A DNA stretch of 64,000 nucleotides from Isoetes taiwanensis (lineage: Eukaryota; Streptophyta; Lycopodiopsida; Isoetales; Isoetaceae), in the NCBI GenBank assembly GCA_021234155.1, contig JAJEKV010000038.1, positions 4,772,847 to 4,836,846 on the forward strand, in the 5' to 3' direction. Shown here piece by piece: positions 22,785 through 34,499 of this stretch (positions are counted from its first letter, which is position 1; each line of letters opens with the position of its first letter). The translations under genes were made by a program, and so were the position numbers. Under the pieces are notes generated by a model. That model made no database searches and was not told the DNA's origin. It was given only the letters and a program-made list of their open reading frames with translations.

Positions 22785-23729
22785 AATGACAAGGTTCCTT
22801 TCAGATATGCCTTACCTATTGTATTTCTAAGTTGGATATCTAAGTGCACTTAGAGCAATGTAGACTATCGGCTGCTATCGATCATTATTCTTTATAGGTT
22901 TTACAGGTTGCTCAGAAACCAAATTTAATAATACAAATTGATCTACACATGCCTATATCCTCAAATTGTTGGGTTGAATCTCTTTTGATATGGCTGACAG
23001 CATGAAAAATAATATTATGTTAAATTTCAGTTTCATCATTGAAAGCACGATCAAAGCACCTTAAAACCATTGCATCATCAATAAATATAAATGGATGTTG
23101 GAAAGTGCATTATATCAAGATAGCTATTAAATTTTTGTATTTATCGAATAAACATTAGAATAACTATGCTGTCTGCCCCTACTTGAGAATTCAAAACACA
23201 ACGTACAACATAAAGGCCAAAGGACATCCAAATTGAAGACCCTTTTGAGTTAATAGTGTAATGTTGGCATTGCACACATTTGGACAATAAATAACTGAGG
23301 TACAAATTTATGACAATTGTGCAAATTTGGTTGATAACATGGTTCAGGATTTGCAGATCCTTTAGAAATGTTGGCGATGATTTAACGGAACCCATGCTTG
23401 AACAATACGACGTAAAGATGTGTACGATCTCAACAAAATGGGCTAGGTTAGATAATAAATGTTTTAAAGCTGGTTGCAGTACCAAATTTTCAGTGATCTA
23501 CATATATCTGTTGTAATTGATATTGCTCTGTATCACTTGCATCTCAAATGGGAAATTGTATATGACAACATTTAAAGCAATGGGTGTAAAATCGCTAGTG
23601 GGGTACAACTTTTGGCGAAGCGTTTAAGCACTTTAAGTGCTGAAACTCGTGGACGTCGAAGTCCGTCACGCCCTTCTCCCTCCTTTTCCCCTGGGCGCGA
23701 AAACTCAGATCAGTGTTTCACTGTTGACG
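22785..23729. other. No gene recognised
   Basis: AT-rich spacer. A plus-strand frame at 23310-23516 has a somewhat protein-like middle (EPMLEQYDVKMCTISTKWAR) but no recognised family and no clear splice boundaries. Confidence 0.3.
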
Positions 23730-25118
23730 ATGGAGGCATGGAGCGCGGATGATTTTCACAGCATCAGAGGTCTGTGCAATTCGGGGGTGAAGCCCCATGA
23801 GGAAGAAGCTTGGTTGGAAAATAATGTCACGGATCGAGATTGGGATTCTGTTTGGACAAAGAAGTTGAACAAGGGAAAGATAAAATGGCACTGTGCAAAG
23901 GAGCATCTTCAAGAGAAGTTGGAAACACTCTGCCAAAAAATCTACAAGAATTGTCACAACAAAGAAGTAAGAAAGCAACCCGCCCTTTGCTTTTATGCGT
24001 TTGAAAATTGCACTAGATCAATACTTGCACCGAGGAACACAAAGTAAATCGGGCTGCATTTTTCGTGGTAATGCCAAAGATACCACAACAATAGACAAGT
24101 AAAAATAGAGGGAGATGTTGTAGCACATGTTAGGAAAACTGAAATGAAGGCAAAGCCAAAGGTGGCAGCTGGATCAAATGAGATCAGTGCATGTGATGAA
24201 AACATAAAAACCTTAGAGAATGCAGTACAGGAGATTGGAAAATCAGTTTTACTTATCACAAAGAATCTGGAAGCAGTAGGAAGTGAGCTGAAAGGCAATG
24301 AGAAGGCCTCTGAATTACGTAAAATTGGAAGAGGCTGAAAACGCAGGTTAAGACAGACCACAAAATGATTTGGCTACAAAACGAGGAGGAGTTCAAGCAA
24401 TCCAACATGTGAGTTGGAGGCGAAATAAAGATTTGGAGCAGATCGTCCCATGGAAACTTGGCACATGAACAAGGTACAAAAAGCAATGAACCCTACATCT
24501 GTTAATGAGCAGGTCAAACGTAAACTCAAACTTGAGGAGGAGTTAAAAGTTCTCGAAGAAGAACAGAGACTTCTGCATTTCTACATAAACAATTTGTGGA
24601 AGCTGAAAATGGATACTCCTGCAACATTTAGCATCTCTACTATTATACGAGATAAGTTGTTAGTGGAAGATCCATTTTATACATGTTCGGCATGTGGTCT
24701 GGAATTCACTAAAGCTTACAGGTTAAGTTTAGCACTCAATTGCCAACATGAGTATCATATAGCTTGTTGTTCATTGTTGAGAGGAGGACAATGTATTCAT
24801 GGTTGCCCTGGATCTGTGCCAGAGGGTGTATTTGACGAGCTAGGTTTTGGCCATGTTGCAGGTGCTTCAAATAGTACACCAAAAAAGGATGTGTTAATCC
24901 GTCCTGCAATTGAGGTCTCACCGTTGAGGGTTCAAAGAAGGACAATGGTGCCATTTGAAGATGCACAACACCTGCAAAGTCCTATAGGAGTACAGTCAAT
25001 TGTGACTGATTTGAATGCAACAGCAGAACCACCACCACCACCACCAAGAAGCTATAGAAGAAGTCAGAAACACGCACCGGGTTGGGAAAACACAACAGAC
25101 CCGACCGTACACACCTGA
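23730..25118 (+). pseudogene. Unknown N-domain, coiled coil and RING-H2-like finger (upstream part of composite gene)
   Basis: Frames in order: 23730-23966 starts MEAWSADDFHSIRGLC and ends at a GTAAGA donor. About 24095-24338 reads a Lys/Glu-rich coiled coil (EISACDENIKTLENAVQEIG). 24450-25118 continues the coiled coil (QVKRKLKLEEELKVLEEEQR), followed by CSAC, LNCQHEYHIAC and CIHGC. The cysteine/histidine spacing C-x2-C-x15-C-x-H-x2-H-x2-C-x8-C-x3-C is RING-H2-like except for the last x3. A disordered proline tract follows. RING-H2 domains usually act in ubiquitin ligases. Frames do not join cleanly between 24338 and 24450, so this copy is broken. I do not recognise the N-terminal domain. Confidence 0.5.
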
Positions 25119-25289
25119 AGCACCTAAGGAAGTTGAGGGAGTAATTCCATCGGATGAGGGCAACTTGGGTGAATATTTGCCAAAAGGAAAGGGCGAAAGA
25201 ACAAAGAGGGGTAAGCTTGAGGACAAACCCACGAAGTTGTTCAGTTCCAAGAAAGAGAACAAGAAGTAGCTATGCAAAAGATGCGAGGC

Positions 25290-26225
25290 GGTCCTCAATC
25301 ATGACACCACACCTATCGAAGTGTGTTCAAGAAAATGCGTAATCGTGGCCTCAAGTTTGGTGAGCCTGATGTTCAAAAAGTGATTGCTGCCTGCGAGAAC
25401 CCCGGAGGGTCGGTGTGGGCATTCTTTGGGCAAGCCCGTAAATCGTGTTGCTTAAGACATTGAATATTATTGATTTTCTTTTGTTGCATTCACCGTAGGA
25501 TTACCAGGTTGATTCTCATTAGGTCGAGAGAATCCTCTTTGTTGATACGAAAAAGGTTTCCACATTCAACCCATTTTTCATTTTCATCTTCATCTATTTA
25601 TTCATGTAGTAATTCTGTTGTAGGTATTCGGGATGTTCCAACGTACTAAATATTGATTTGGCAAAGAAAAGATAAACTCATTGTCTTGGATTTAAATGGT
25701 GTGTTGGTAAAAACATTTGGTGCAAATGAACACATACGCTTGGAAGCGGGATTGACAATGACATACACTAGCGAAAGAAAGTGATATTGGACCCGAAAGC
25801 GGTGCTCTTCTTGAAGACTTTGTTCTGAAGTGTTGTGTTGGTATATGGTCATCAATGCAACTCTCTAATGTGGAAGATGTCTTGCAAGTACTATGTCCGG
25901 TTTGAGGGACAGATTTCAATTTGTATGGGGACAGGGGAAAAATGTGTGCAGACCGGTTTTCACCACCCTAACAAACACTGGCTGTCATCCGGTCATGATG
26001 AAGCCACTTGGGAAAATATATGAGCCATACCCAAGATTCAAAGGTAAGACTTTGCTTCTTGATGATTCATTATACAAGTCTTACCTTAGCAGGTCCCCTC
26101 GAAATTTCTGCGTACACGCATTCAAGATGGATGTCCATGATGAAGTGCTAACAAGATTACTCACCCCAAAGATAGAAGAAATATCTTGCAGCCAAGACCG
26201 AGGAAGAAATGAAGTCACCGGGTGA
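25290..26225 (+). pseudogene. FCP1/HAD-like phosphatase domain, frameshifted (downstream part of composite gene)
   Basis: After a segment reading PDVQKVIAACENPGGSVWAF (about 25350-25430), the frame at 25660 encodes KDKLIVLDLNGVLV. This is the FCP1/NIF motif 1 with DxN in place of the catalytic DxD, as in many plant FCP1-like proteins. KVILDPKAVLFLKTLF follows in another frame. Then come VGIWSSMQLSNVEDVL (motif 2 region, third frame), FQFVWGQ and KTLLLDDSLYKSYL (motif 3, D-D). At least three frameshifts separate these, so the product is dead. FCP1-like domains dephosphorylate Ser in RNA polymerase II tails or other proteins; the N for D change suggests the ancestor may already have been inactive or altered. 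Confidence 0.7.
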
Positions 26226-26230
26226 AGAAC

Positions 26231-27203
26231 ACACACGATACAAGCCCTGGCCCAAGATAGATAGAAAGATTATGAAGCTATGCTTGGAAAGACTTTTCGG
26301 AAAACGATTCGATTCTGCGGTTTGTGAAGGAGGAATTGGAGAAGGTTTATGGTGATGACGATTGTCATTCTCCATAATTATTAACCTTTGTTTGTCATTT
26401 ATGTAGGCCAAGGAATCCTACACTTTTAAATGTACCATCTTTATCTTAATTTAAGAATCTTTTTGCTATATTGTTTATGTAGTTCAATGCGAGACTTGTC
26501 TATAAGTTTTTGCTATAGTGTTTATATCTACTTCAATCTTGACCGAAAGGGATGCTTAAAACTTATCAAGTGCTTAAAAAAAAAAAATTCCTGCAAGTGC
26601 TACTCTGGTATGAGTCTTAATGGCAGATACTGCTTATTGACAGTTACTTTTATGTAGTTGCTTAACGCTAGCAGAAGTGTTAATGTCATCATGTGCTTAC
26701 TGTCATGCAGTTAAGGTGCAATGCTTATTGTTAAGGTATATAACTGTTTGAAGGTAGCTGTTTATTGCATAAGTGCTCGTGTGTTCCAGTGCTTACTCAG
26801 TGGCAATCTTCTAAACCGATTAAAATGCTTAGTGTTTGAAACTAATTAAAGAGCTAGAGCACTGTTACATTCAAGCAGAATCTGAATGGACTGCACAGGA
26901 ATTCGAACTTCATAAATGTGATAGATAGACAACAAAAACATTTGATAGAAGAAGAAGAAGAGATTTTAATAAAACAAAGATAGAAACAGTTACAAAATCG
27001 TTTGATGGAAACAAGATTTTTTATAAAAAAAGGCCCCCAGGCCAGTGTACAAAAAAAGTTATATACAAAAATTTTACAAAAAAATTCGGCCCTGAGGCCA
27101 TTGTCTTCTAGAGGGCAGGGGGTGTCTTCTTCGTGTGTGTCTTCTTCAAAGGGGTGTCTTCTTGGGGGGAGGGGGTCTTCTTCAACTTCATGCATACGCA
27201 TGT
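26231..27203. other. No gene seen; downstream flank of the split acidic-protein gene
   Basis: AT-rich up to about 27080. The stretch 27100-27200 (minus: GAAGAAGACAC-type repeats) is probably 3' untranslated sequence of the gene interrupted by element E1. No RNA gene seen. Confidence 0.35.
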
Positions 27204-28032
27204 TCATTCTCCATCTGCAACAAATGAAAATGAAAGATTAAACAAACGAAAAATTGAAAACAGAAAACAAATGAAAATGCATGTACCTTTAAGGACCGCC
27301 CTGAACTCCTCCAAGTCGGCTTCTTCTTCTTCTTCCTCTTCTTCTTCTTCCTCTTCGTCTTCTTCTTCTTTCTCAGACTCGTCCTCTTCTTCCGAGTCCC
27401 CTATCCAACCCCGCATATACTCCTGCGAATTCATTTCTGATTCCTCATTTTCTGATTCCTCATAGGAATCAGAAGATGAGGAATCGGAATCATTCCCCTC
27501 CTCAAACCGGGAGGCGATGAGGTGGGCGGGGAGAGGAGGCGGCCAGAGGGGGCGGGGGGAGGCAGCAGAGGCAGCAAGAATTTCCGGTAGAGGCGGGAAG
27601 AGTGGAGGGAACACCTCTTCGACGCTTAGTAACACACTAACCCCAACATTTGGTCCACGGCTGGAAACAACAGTAAAAACAAAAGACGGATTGTTTTTTT
27701 GAAGATTTGAAAAAAACCTACACGTAGTTATATGGAGGTGTGGTTTTTCAAGCATATGCTGTAGTTTTTCTTAGGGAGCCGTACTTTTTTTTTTAAGAAT
27801 GTATGGTTTCTTAAGGAGGTGTAGTTTCTTTTTTAAGGATGTGTTGTTTTCTCAGGCAGTATGATTTTTTGAAGGGATGTTTTTTTTAAGATGTTTTTTA
27901 ACATAGTGTTTTTTTGAGGTGTGGTTTTTTATCGTTTTCTAAGTTGTCCACATGCCATTACTGCCACAAAATGGCAGCATAAAAGAGTTGTAGGCATGCT
28001 TGACACACTCACTAGCATTTGACTTCATATAC

Positions 28033-28150
<118 letters not shown>

Positions 28151-28267
28151 TAGAGTGTGAAACTTGAAGACATCCATCACTTGGAAACTTGTAGAAGACA
28201 CATTGATATGAAGAACCAAAGATAGACATTGGTTTGGCATCATATAGGCATTTCTTGAAGGACTCAA

Positions 28268-30035
28268 TCATGCCACACCCACTCTAACATATGCCACATG
28301 GGCTCCAACATGCCAAGGTGGCTTAAACATGCCACGTGGGCTCCAACATGCCACCTAGGCTCCAGTATGCCAAGGTGGGTCAAACATGCCAAGGTGGCTC
28401 AAACATGCCATATGGGCTCCAACATGCCACCTAGACTCCGACATGCCAAGGTGGCTCAAACATGCCACGTGGGCTCCAACATGCCACCTAGGCTGCAACA
28501 TGCCAAGGTGGCTCAAACATGTCATCTAGGCTCCAACATGCCACCTAGGCTCAAACATGCCAAGGTAGCTCAAACATGCCATGCGGGCTCCAACATGCCA
28601 CCTAGGCTCCAACAAGCCAAGGTGGCTCACAACATGCCACATAGGCTCCAACAGGCCAAGGTGGCTCAAATGTGCCACCTAAGCTCCAACATGCCACCTA
28701 GGCTCAAACATGCCAAGGTGGTTCAAACATGCCAAGGTGGCTCAAACATGCCATCTGGGGCTCCAACATGCCACCTAGGCTCAAAACATGCCAAGGTGGT
28801 CCAAGATGCCACCTAGGCTCCAACACACAAAGGTGGCTCAAACATGCCACCTAAGCTCAAACATGCCACGTGGGCTCCAACATGCCACCTTGGCTCCAAC
28901 ATGTCGAGGTTGGCTCAAACATGCCACCTAGGCTCAAACATGCCAAGGTGGCTCAAACATGCCACCTAGGCTCCAACATGCCACCAAGGCTCAAACATGC
29001 CACCTAGGCTCAAACATGCCAAGGTGGCTCAAACATCCAGCAGGCTCCAACATGCCACCTAGGCTCCAACATGCCAAGGTAGCTCAAACATGCCAGGCCG
29101 GGGCTCCAACATGCCAAGGTGGCTCACAACATGCCACCTAGGCTCCAACGTGCTACCTAGGCTTAAACATGCCAAGGTGGCTCAAACATGCCATCACGGG
29201 GCTCCAAGGCCACCTGGGCTCCAACATGCCAAGGTGGCTCAAACATGGCACGTGGGCTCCAATATGTCACCTAGGCTCCAACATGCCAAGGTGGCTCAAA
29301 CATGCCACTTGGGCTCTAATATGCCACCTAGGCTCAAACATGCCAAGATGGCTCAAACATGCCACGTGTGCTCTAACATGCCACCTAGGCTCCAACATGC
29401 CAAGGTGGCTCAAACATGCCACCTAGGCTCGAACATGCCACCTAGGCTCGAACATGCCACCTAGGCTCAAACATTCCAAGGTGGCTCAAACATGCCACAT
29501 GGTTTCCAACATGCCACCTAGGCTCCAACATGCCAAGGTGGCTCCAACATGCCACCTAGGCTCCAACATGCCACCTAGGCTCCAACATGCCAAGGTGGCT
29601 CAAACATGCCACACGTGGGCTCCAACATGCCACCTAGGCTCAAACATGCCACATAGGCTCCAAACATGCCACCTAGGCTCCAACATGCCAAGGTAGCACA
29701 AACATGCCACGTGTGCTCTAACATGCCACCTAGGCTCCAACATGCCAAGGTGGCTCAAACATGCCAAGGTGCTCAAACATGCCACCTAGGCTCGAACATG
29801 CCACCTAGGCTCAAACATTCCAAGGTGGCTCAAACATGCCACATGGTTTTCAACATGCCACCTAGGCTCCAACATGCCAAGGTGGCTCAAACATGCCACG
29901 TGGGCTCCAACATGCGACTTAGGCTCAAACATGCCACGTGGGCTCCAACATGCCACGTGGGCTCCAACATGCCAAGGTAGCACAAACATGCCAGGCGGGC
30001 TCCAACATGCCACCTAGGTTCCAACATGCCAAAGT
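28268..30035 (+). repeat. 19-bp satellite array inside E1 (about 90 units)
   Basis: The array repeats a 19-bp unit beginning AACATGCC. Three main versions occur: AACATGCCACCTAGGCTCC, AACATGCCAAGGTGGCTCA and AACATGCCACGTGGGCTCC. The variable cores (CCTAGG, AAGGTGG, CACGTGG) often follow one another in a 57-bp trimer. Because 57 is divisible by three and the CCTAGG version tends to avoid the stop-containing phase, long open frames appear (172, 124 and 104 codons). These are repeat artefacts. The same units in E2 prove it belongs to the element. The array ends at about 30035 in sequence shared with E2 (near 58390 and 60260). Confidence 0.95.
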
Positions 30036-31041
30036 TTCTTGCAAAATGCTTGGTCATCATGTCCACATCATCCACATCTTGCCATGTCGCCCAAACACGC
30101 CATACTACCCCATGAAAAACCAAGTTCATACTTTATTTTTGGTTGGTCTTGCTTACTTGGCATGACATGTCACCACTTGAAGTGCCACATCATCATATTC
30201 CATGTCACCTTTTGCAAATTTCAATTTTCCCAGGCATCTCGTGAAAATTGCAAAAATAACACTTGCCGAATCATCATGCCACTTTCGCCACATCATCATC
30301 ACATTTTGCCAACTCATTGGCACATGCCACAGGTTACAAAACAATAAGTTTTGTCACGGGGAAAATAAAAAGTTTTAGATTTGTCACACACTTGAAAATG
30401 AAAATATGAATCGAGTAAGCCTATCATTAGGTTCGGACCTAGCTCGCCCATTGTGTTATATGAGCCTCATTATCTCCAAACTATTTTTATGAAAATTACT
30501 TCCTATTGTTACTCCACATACTTGAACTAACCACTTGAAAATTGGAGATTCATGCTAGAGATTTCATTGTATTGATCATATATGCCTGAATTATTGAAGC
30601 CCCTTTTTTTTGTGATGCATATCTAGTGTTTGATGTTGTGGTATACCCAAGGAATCACAACATGATCCCTTACCACATGTTTGGTGGTCCTTATTGCTTA
30701 AATTTTACTATTCCATGGAGGTGGCCCTCACATTTCTGTCTCCCAGTTGCATTATCGCATCCTGTCTCCACCTTGTTGCTCTCTGATAGCCTTCTCCCAC
30801 CTCAGTCGCCCACTTCCGAGGAGGGATCTGCTTCACGTGGATAACATGCCGACCACTAGCCTTCCAGCACAAACGTCCTGTCATTCTATCCCATACTAGT
30901 CATTACTCCTACCTTCTATCAATAATGTCCAGCAACATCTTGCTTGCAACACGGGAATCTGATCATGTCATGTTTTTGTCTTCGAACAGGAATGAGTGAA
31001 TGAATTCCCTTGGCTAAAATCTTAAGATCCATTGTTAAATA
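30036..31041. other. E1 interior without genes
   Basis: 30040-30350 is Cys/His-codon-like CATCATG-rich sequence homologous to E2 at about 58270-58430 (inverted) and 60240-60400. From 30350 to 31040 I see no gene, only short spurious frames. Confidence 0.5.
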
Positions 31042-31173
31042 TGTTAGGGGTAATGTTCGGCCATAGGCCATTACGCGGGGTAAGGCCACCTGGCGAGCCC
31101 GGAGGGCGAGCCAGTGGCCGCACCCCGCGTAATGGCCTATGGCCGAACATTCCCCCACGAAATGTTAGGGGTA
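31042..31173. repeat. Perfect 29-bp-arm hairpin flanked by direct repeats
   Basis: Arms 31052-31080 and 31123-31151 are perfect inverted repeats of 29 bp (AATGTTCGGCCATAGGCCAT and on to GCGGGG). Inside them GGCCACCTGGC and GCCAGTGGCC extend the pairing, and GGCGAGCC occurs twice as a direct repeat. ATGTTAGGGGTA flanks the structure at about 31042-31053 and 31162-31173. It may be a small foldback element, or a hairpin tip inserted into the end of the element that starts at 31158. Confidence 0.8.
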
Positions 31174-32134
31174 GGCCACATTTCGCACGTGTGGCCGAAT
31201 TTTGGTCTTGACATTTTTGGCTATGGCGAGGTCGGCTATGGCGGTCCGTTAGCCGCTTAGCTTCTTTATCCACTTTTTTGCTTGTTGCATCGTCTTTTTG
31301 TGTGTTGCGGACTGTCTGGTGTTGATTTTGGCGGTAGCGCCTCGATTTTGGAGCATTTTCAGTGGCGCCAGCATCTTTTGTGTTGATTCAGCACTTTCTG
31401 ATAGTATTTTGAGAGGTTTAGCATGATTATCTTTCGATTTTGATGATTTTGATGCGTCCTAACATGTTTTTCTTGCAGATTTCGTCGGCTGGAGATACAT
31501 GCAACAGTGGCACTTTGATCTTCATTAGTCTCGGAGCAGCGGATCACTTTGATCTTCACTTTGATCTTCATCTTGCTACAAAGAAGCCCTGTTCCCCGCC
31601 GTCTTGCCCTGTTTTTGGCTTTCCAGCCTTAAAGCCTTCCCTTTTTGAGCGTTTTTACCTCTATAAATCTGCAGATCTTGTCATTCCCGGTGCATTTTGA
31701 TCTTCATTAGTCTCGGAGCAGCGGATTTTGGAATTTTTAGGCTAGGTTTTGAGCTGTTTTTGATTTTTGGGTATTCAAGAAGCAAGATCCGATGCGAGGA
31801 TTTGATCCTAGTGCATGCATTGTTCCGGCAAGATCGGCTTGTTTTAGATCATCAGATTCGTTGGAGGTAAAGCTACGGCTTCTATTAGGATGGAAATAAT
31901 CTAATAAGGTATGCCAAGATTATGTAAAACCCCCTCGTTGGAAGCAGATTCTTAGAAAACTCTGTGCTCAGGCGATCAAAGTTTGTTGGACATGCAGTGA
32001 AGGTTTGGTGCCAGATGGCACTAGCTAGGACAGCTGGCACTAGCACGCTGCCAGGTGTCACAGGAAAGTCATAGAAAATTATAGGATGTAAAACAGATGA
32101 TAATAACAAGAAATGTGGCCTACCCTAACATTTC
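31158..32134. mobile_element. 977-bp inverted-repeat element nested in E1
   Basis: CGAAATGTTAGGGGTAGGCC at 31158 continues to ACATTTC (27 bp). Its inverted copy at 32110-32134 differs by one G in the GGGG run. Between them lie two direct repeats of TTGATCTTCATTAGTCTCGG (about 31515 and 31697) and leader-like sequence, but no transposase. The size and long terminal inverted repeat suggest a non-autonomous DNA transposon. A related GTTAGGGGTA motif occurs at about 52738-52795. I cannot find an unambiguous target duplication. Confidence 0.6.
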
Positions 32135-32925
32135 GATTTGTGAAGCATATCCCATTAATGCTAAGATAAACGGCCAAGATTTTGACCTTGGCCTTATCAT
32201 CCTACTGGCCAAAGATCAACGGCCGAGATTGCGATCCCAGTCTTACCTTTCTATTGGCTGAGTCTGTATTCAGACTTCCCGCCTAAAAAGATCTGCGCCT
32301 AGAAAGGTCCCGCCTAAAAAGGTCTGCGCCTTCCCGCCTGCGCCAGTTTACCTCCGCTTTGTCTTCTGCGCGCCTCCGCTCTGGCTGCCTCCATTCCATC
32401 TTCCCGCCTGGGCCGCCTCCATTCCGTCTTCCTGTTGTCTCCATTCCGGCTGCCTCCATTCCGTCTTCCCATATGCTGCTGCTGTGGGTTACTTCACCAC
32501 AGAAATGCTGTTGCTGTTGCTGTTAAATCCAGCCATTTCACCACAGGTATGCTGTTGCTGTGAGATATGCTGATGTGGGTTAATAGGAATCCCGTTCCTG
32601 TAGCACGATCAACTGGGACAACTCAATGGGTAAGTATTCGGAGCCAAAAAAAAGGGAATCGTGGTTCGAAAATATATTGGCAAAACTGCGTAAGTTCTGA
32701 TATATTTGACTTGATATGGATTTTTAAGGCCTACGGCAGGCGATGACATGGGCAACCAGGCGATGATCTATGCAGACTAAGCTTCCGAAATTGACAATAT
32801 TGGGTTCAGAAGAACCAATTTACAATTGGCTCAGAGCCAAATGCTTCCGAAAGAAGTTTGCCTAAAAAGCAAATAGCTGGGATCAAACTTCTGCAGAGTT
32901 ATTCTAAGGTAGAAATAGAACACAT
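32135..32925. other. E1 interior: degenerate short repeats, no gene
   Basis: Two diverged copies of an approximately 49-bp unit (AACGGCCRAGATT...) lie at 32168-32265. Pyrimidine-rich CGCCTCC / CTCCATTCC repeats occupy 32280-32480, followed by GCTGTTGCTGTT at 32505-32560. No convincing coding sequence. Confidence 0.5.
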
Positions 32926-33204
32926 TCATTGTCTATCTTTATGAAATGCTCTGATATTTAGCCAAGTTTCAGTAACCATCTTTTTAAGTCTTTGGGCAGA
33001 TTGTTTTACACCATTATGCTTTTCACGCTTTTGGGAGTTTGCATCTATAGTTTCTAAGAAACTTGAGGTAATCTGAGAAATTTGACTGGTTATTGGGATA
33101 CCAGAAGTGAGCTGGTTAATAAGCCCAGCTGTAGCAGCAAGCATCTGCGGATCTACGGTAGCAGCACCTTGCAACAGAACTATACTTTCAGTATAAGACT
33201 TCAT
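32926..33204 (-). CDS. Unknown 92-residue open frame inside E1
   Basis: The minus-strand frame starts MKSYTESIVLLQGAATVDPQ, passes a Thr/Ser/Ile-rich stretch and ends with a basic helix-like segment (QRLKKMVTETWLNIRAFHKD). The composition is protein-like and unlike the surrounding simple sequence, so it could be a captured host exon or part of an element protein. No splice sites or family could be recognised. Confidence 0.3.
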   Translation of the reverse strand: MKSYTESIVLLQGAATVDPQMLAATAGLINQLTSGIPITSQISQITSSFLETIDANSQKREKHNGVKQSAQRLKKMVTETWLNIRAFHKDRQ

Positions 33205-33992
33205 CCTGTACTATCATCAGTTTCCATAGTTATAACATTGCAAATTTATTGCTGAATACATTCAAATATATTGCAGAAGTAATTGTTTGAGATTGTAAAG
33301 TTTGATTTATGATTTGAAAATAAGATCATAGTGTGGATTTGAAAATAAGATCATACTTTTTGTATACTTTGAAATTCAAATTTGAATATATACTCATGTA
33401 TGCAAAAATTCCTTTGTTTACTATTGAAATGTAATTCTTTTTCTTAATGACAACCGAAAACAATGCTGTTCTTAAGTTTCTTATATTTCTTATTTTGTTT
33501 TAGTTCAACACATTGTTTCTTTAAAACTATACTAGAAACAATATGTGTAATTGTATTAAAAAAACAACAGTGGTTGCATTAATTGAAGGAAAACTATGCT
33601 AAAGAATACAAAGACCATGTTGTTTATAGGTGAATACCACACTTAAAAACCATGCTGTTTTTAGTGAAAACTACACGTTTTTCTCTAAACCACACATAGA
33701 GTTTACACGTTGTTTTTCTCTAAAAACCACGATGAAAACTACGCATAAAAACTATGCGTTGTTTTTTTCTAGAAACTACGCATAAAAACTACACATCTTT
33801 TATATGTAAAAAACAACACTAAAAAACTACGCGTTTTTTCTAGCATTTTCGGAACATTACTATGGGTGGTGTTTAAGTGTTGTTTTTTTGCAAAAAAGAC
33901 AGCAAAAAACTACCCATAGAGCAGATTTTGGGGTTAGTGTGTAAGCGCCTCTTCGAGGTGACCTCCAGCTCCTCTGATCTTGCTCGCTTCAT

Positions 33993-34499
33993 TGTAGAGT
34001 GGGCGGAATGCGGAATGAGGAATTGGGAGGCGGAGTGCGGAGGAATTGGGAGGCAGAGTGCAGAGGGCGGAGCGTGAGCTTGTGAGAAGAGCTTACGCTT
34101 AGGCGCCTAGACTGCTTAAGTCCTGTGCTTAGGCGCGTCAGTGTACGATAAACCTCACACGCGCCAGAACAATTAATTCGTAACCAGGCTTAAATATTTC
34201 GTATGACCAGTCGAATTGACACATGTCACATCGTGGGAATGCCTTGACAATATAATTTTGCCAAGAATGTTGGGATAGTGATGGTACCAAAATAAATAAT
34301 TGAACCTTATTCCAATGTCACAACTCTACATTCTTATAAACAACAATTCACTCTTCATTTCGAAGTACGTGTCCATGCACACCACCCTTGTGCATCCTCA
34401 CTATTGTTAATATATATAAAAATATGTGCTTTACGTTAGTAGGTGCTTTGGAACAACAAATCACTTGAAAAGAATCACATCAATTTCGTTAAGTGTCAA
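33993..34499. other. 5' flank of the split gene, then spacer
   Basis: 33993-34080 is probably leader of the minus-strand gene split by E1; it has near-duplicate GGAGGCGGAGTGCGGAG and GGAGGCAGAGTGCAGAG. 34085-34180 holds GC-rich inverted motifs such as CTTAGGCGCCTA. No coding sequence supported. Confidence 0.35.

Noticed and set aside
27133-27465. Poly-Ser frame on the plus strand
   Set aside because: It is the antisense reading of the acidic Glu/Asp tract of the minus-strand split gene.
28298-29980. Long open frames of 60-172 codons in the satellite (for example MPPRLQHAKVAQT... types)
   Set aside because: They follow from the 57-bp trimer period, occur on both strands and in several frames, and end when unit order changes. 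They are not genes.
28268-30035. CRISPR-like regular array
   Set aside because: Units are contiguous 19-mers with no unique spacers, within a plant transposon; it is a satellite.
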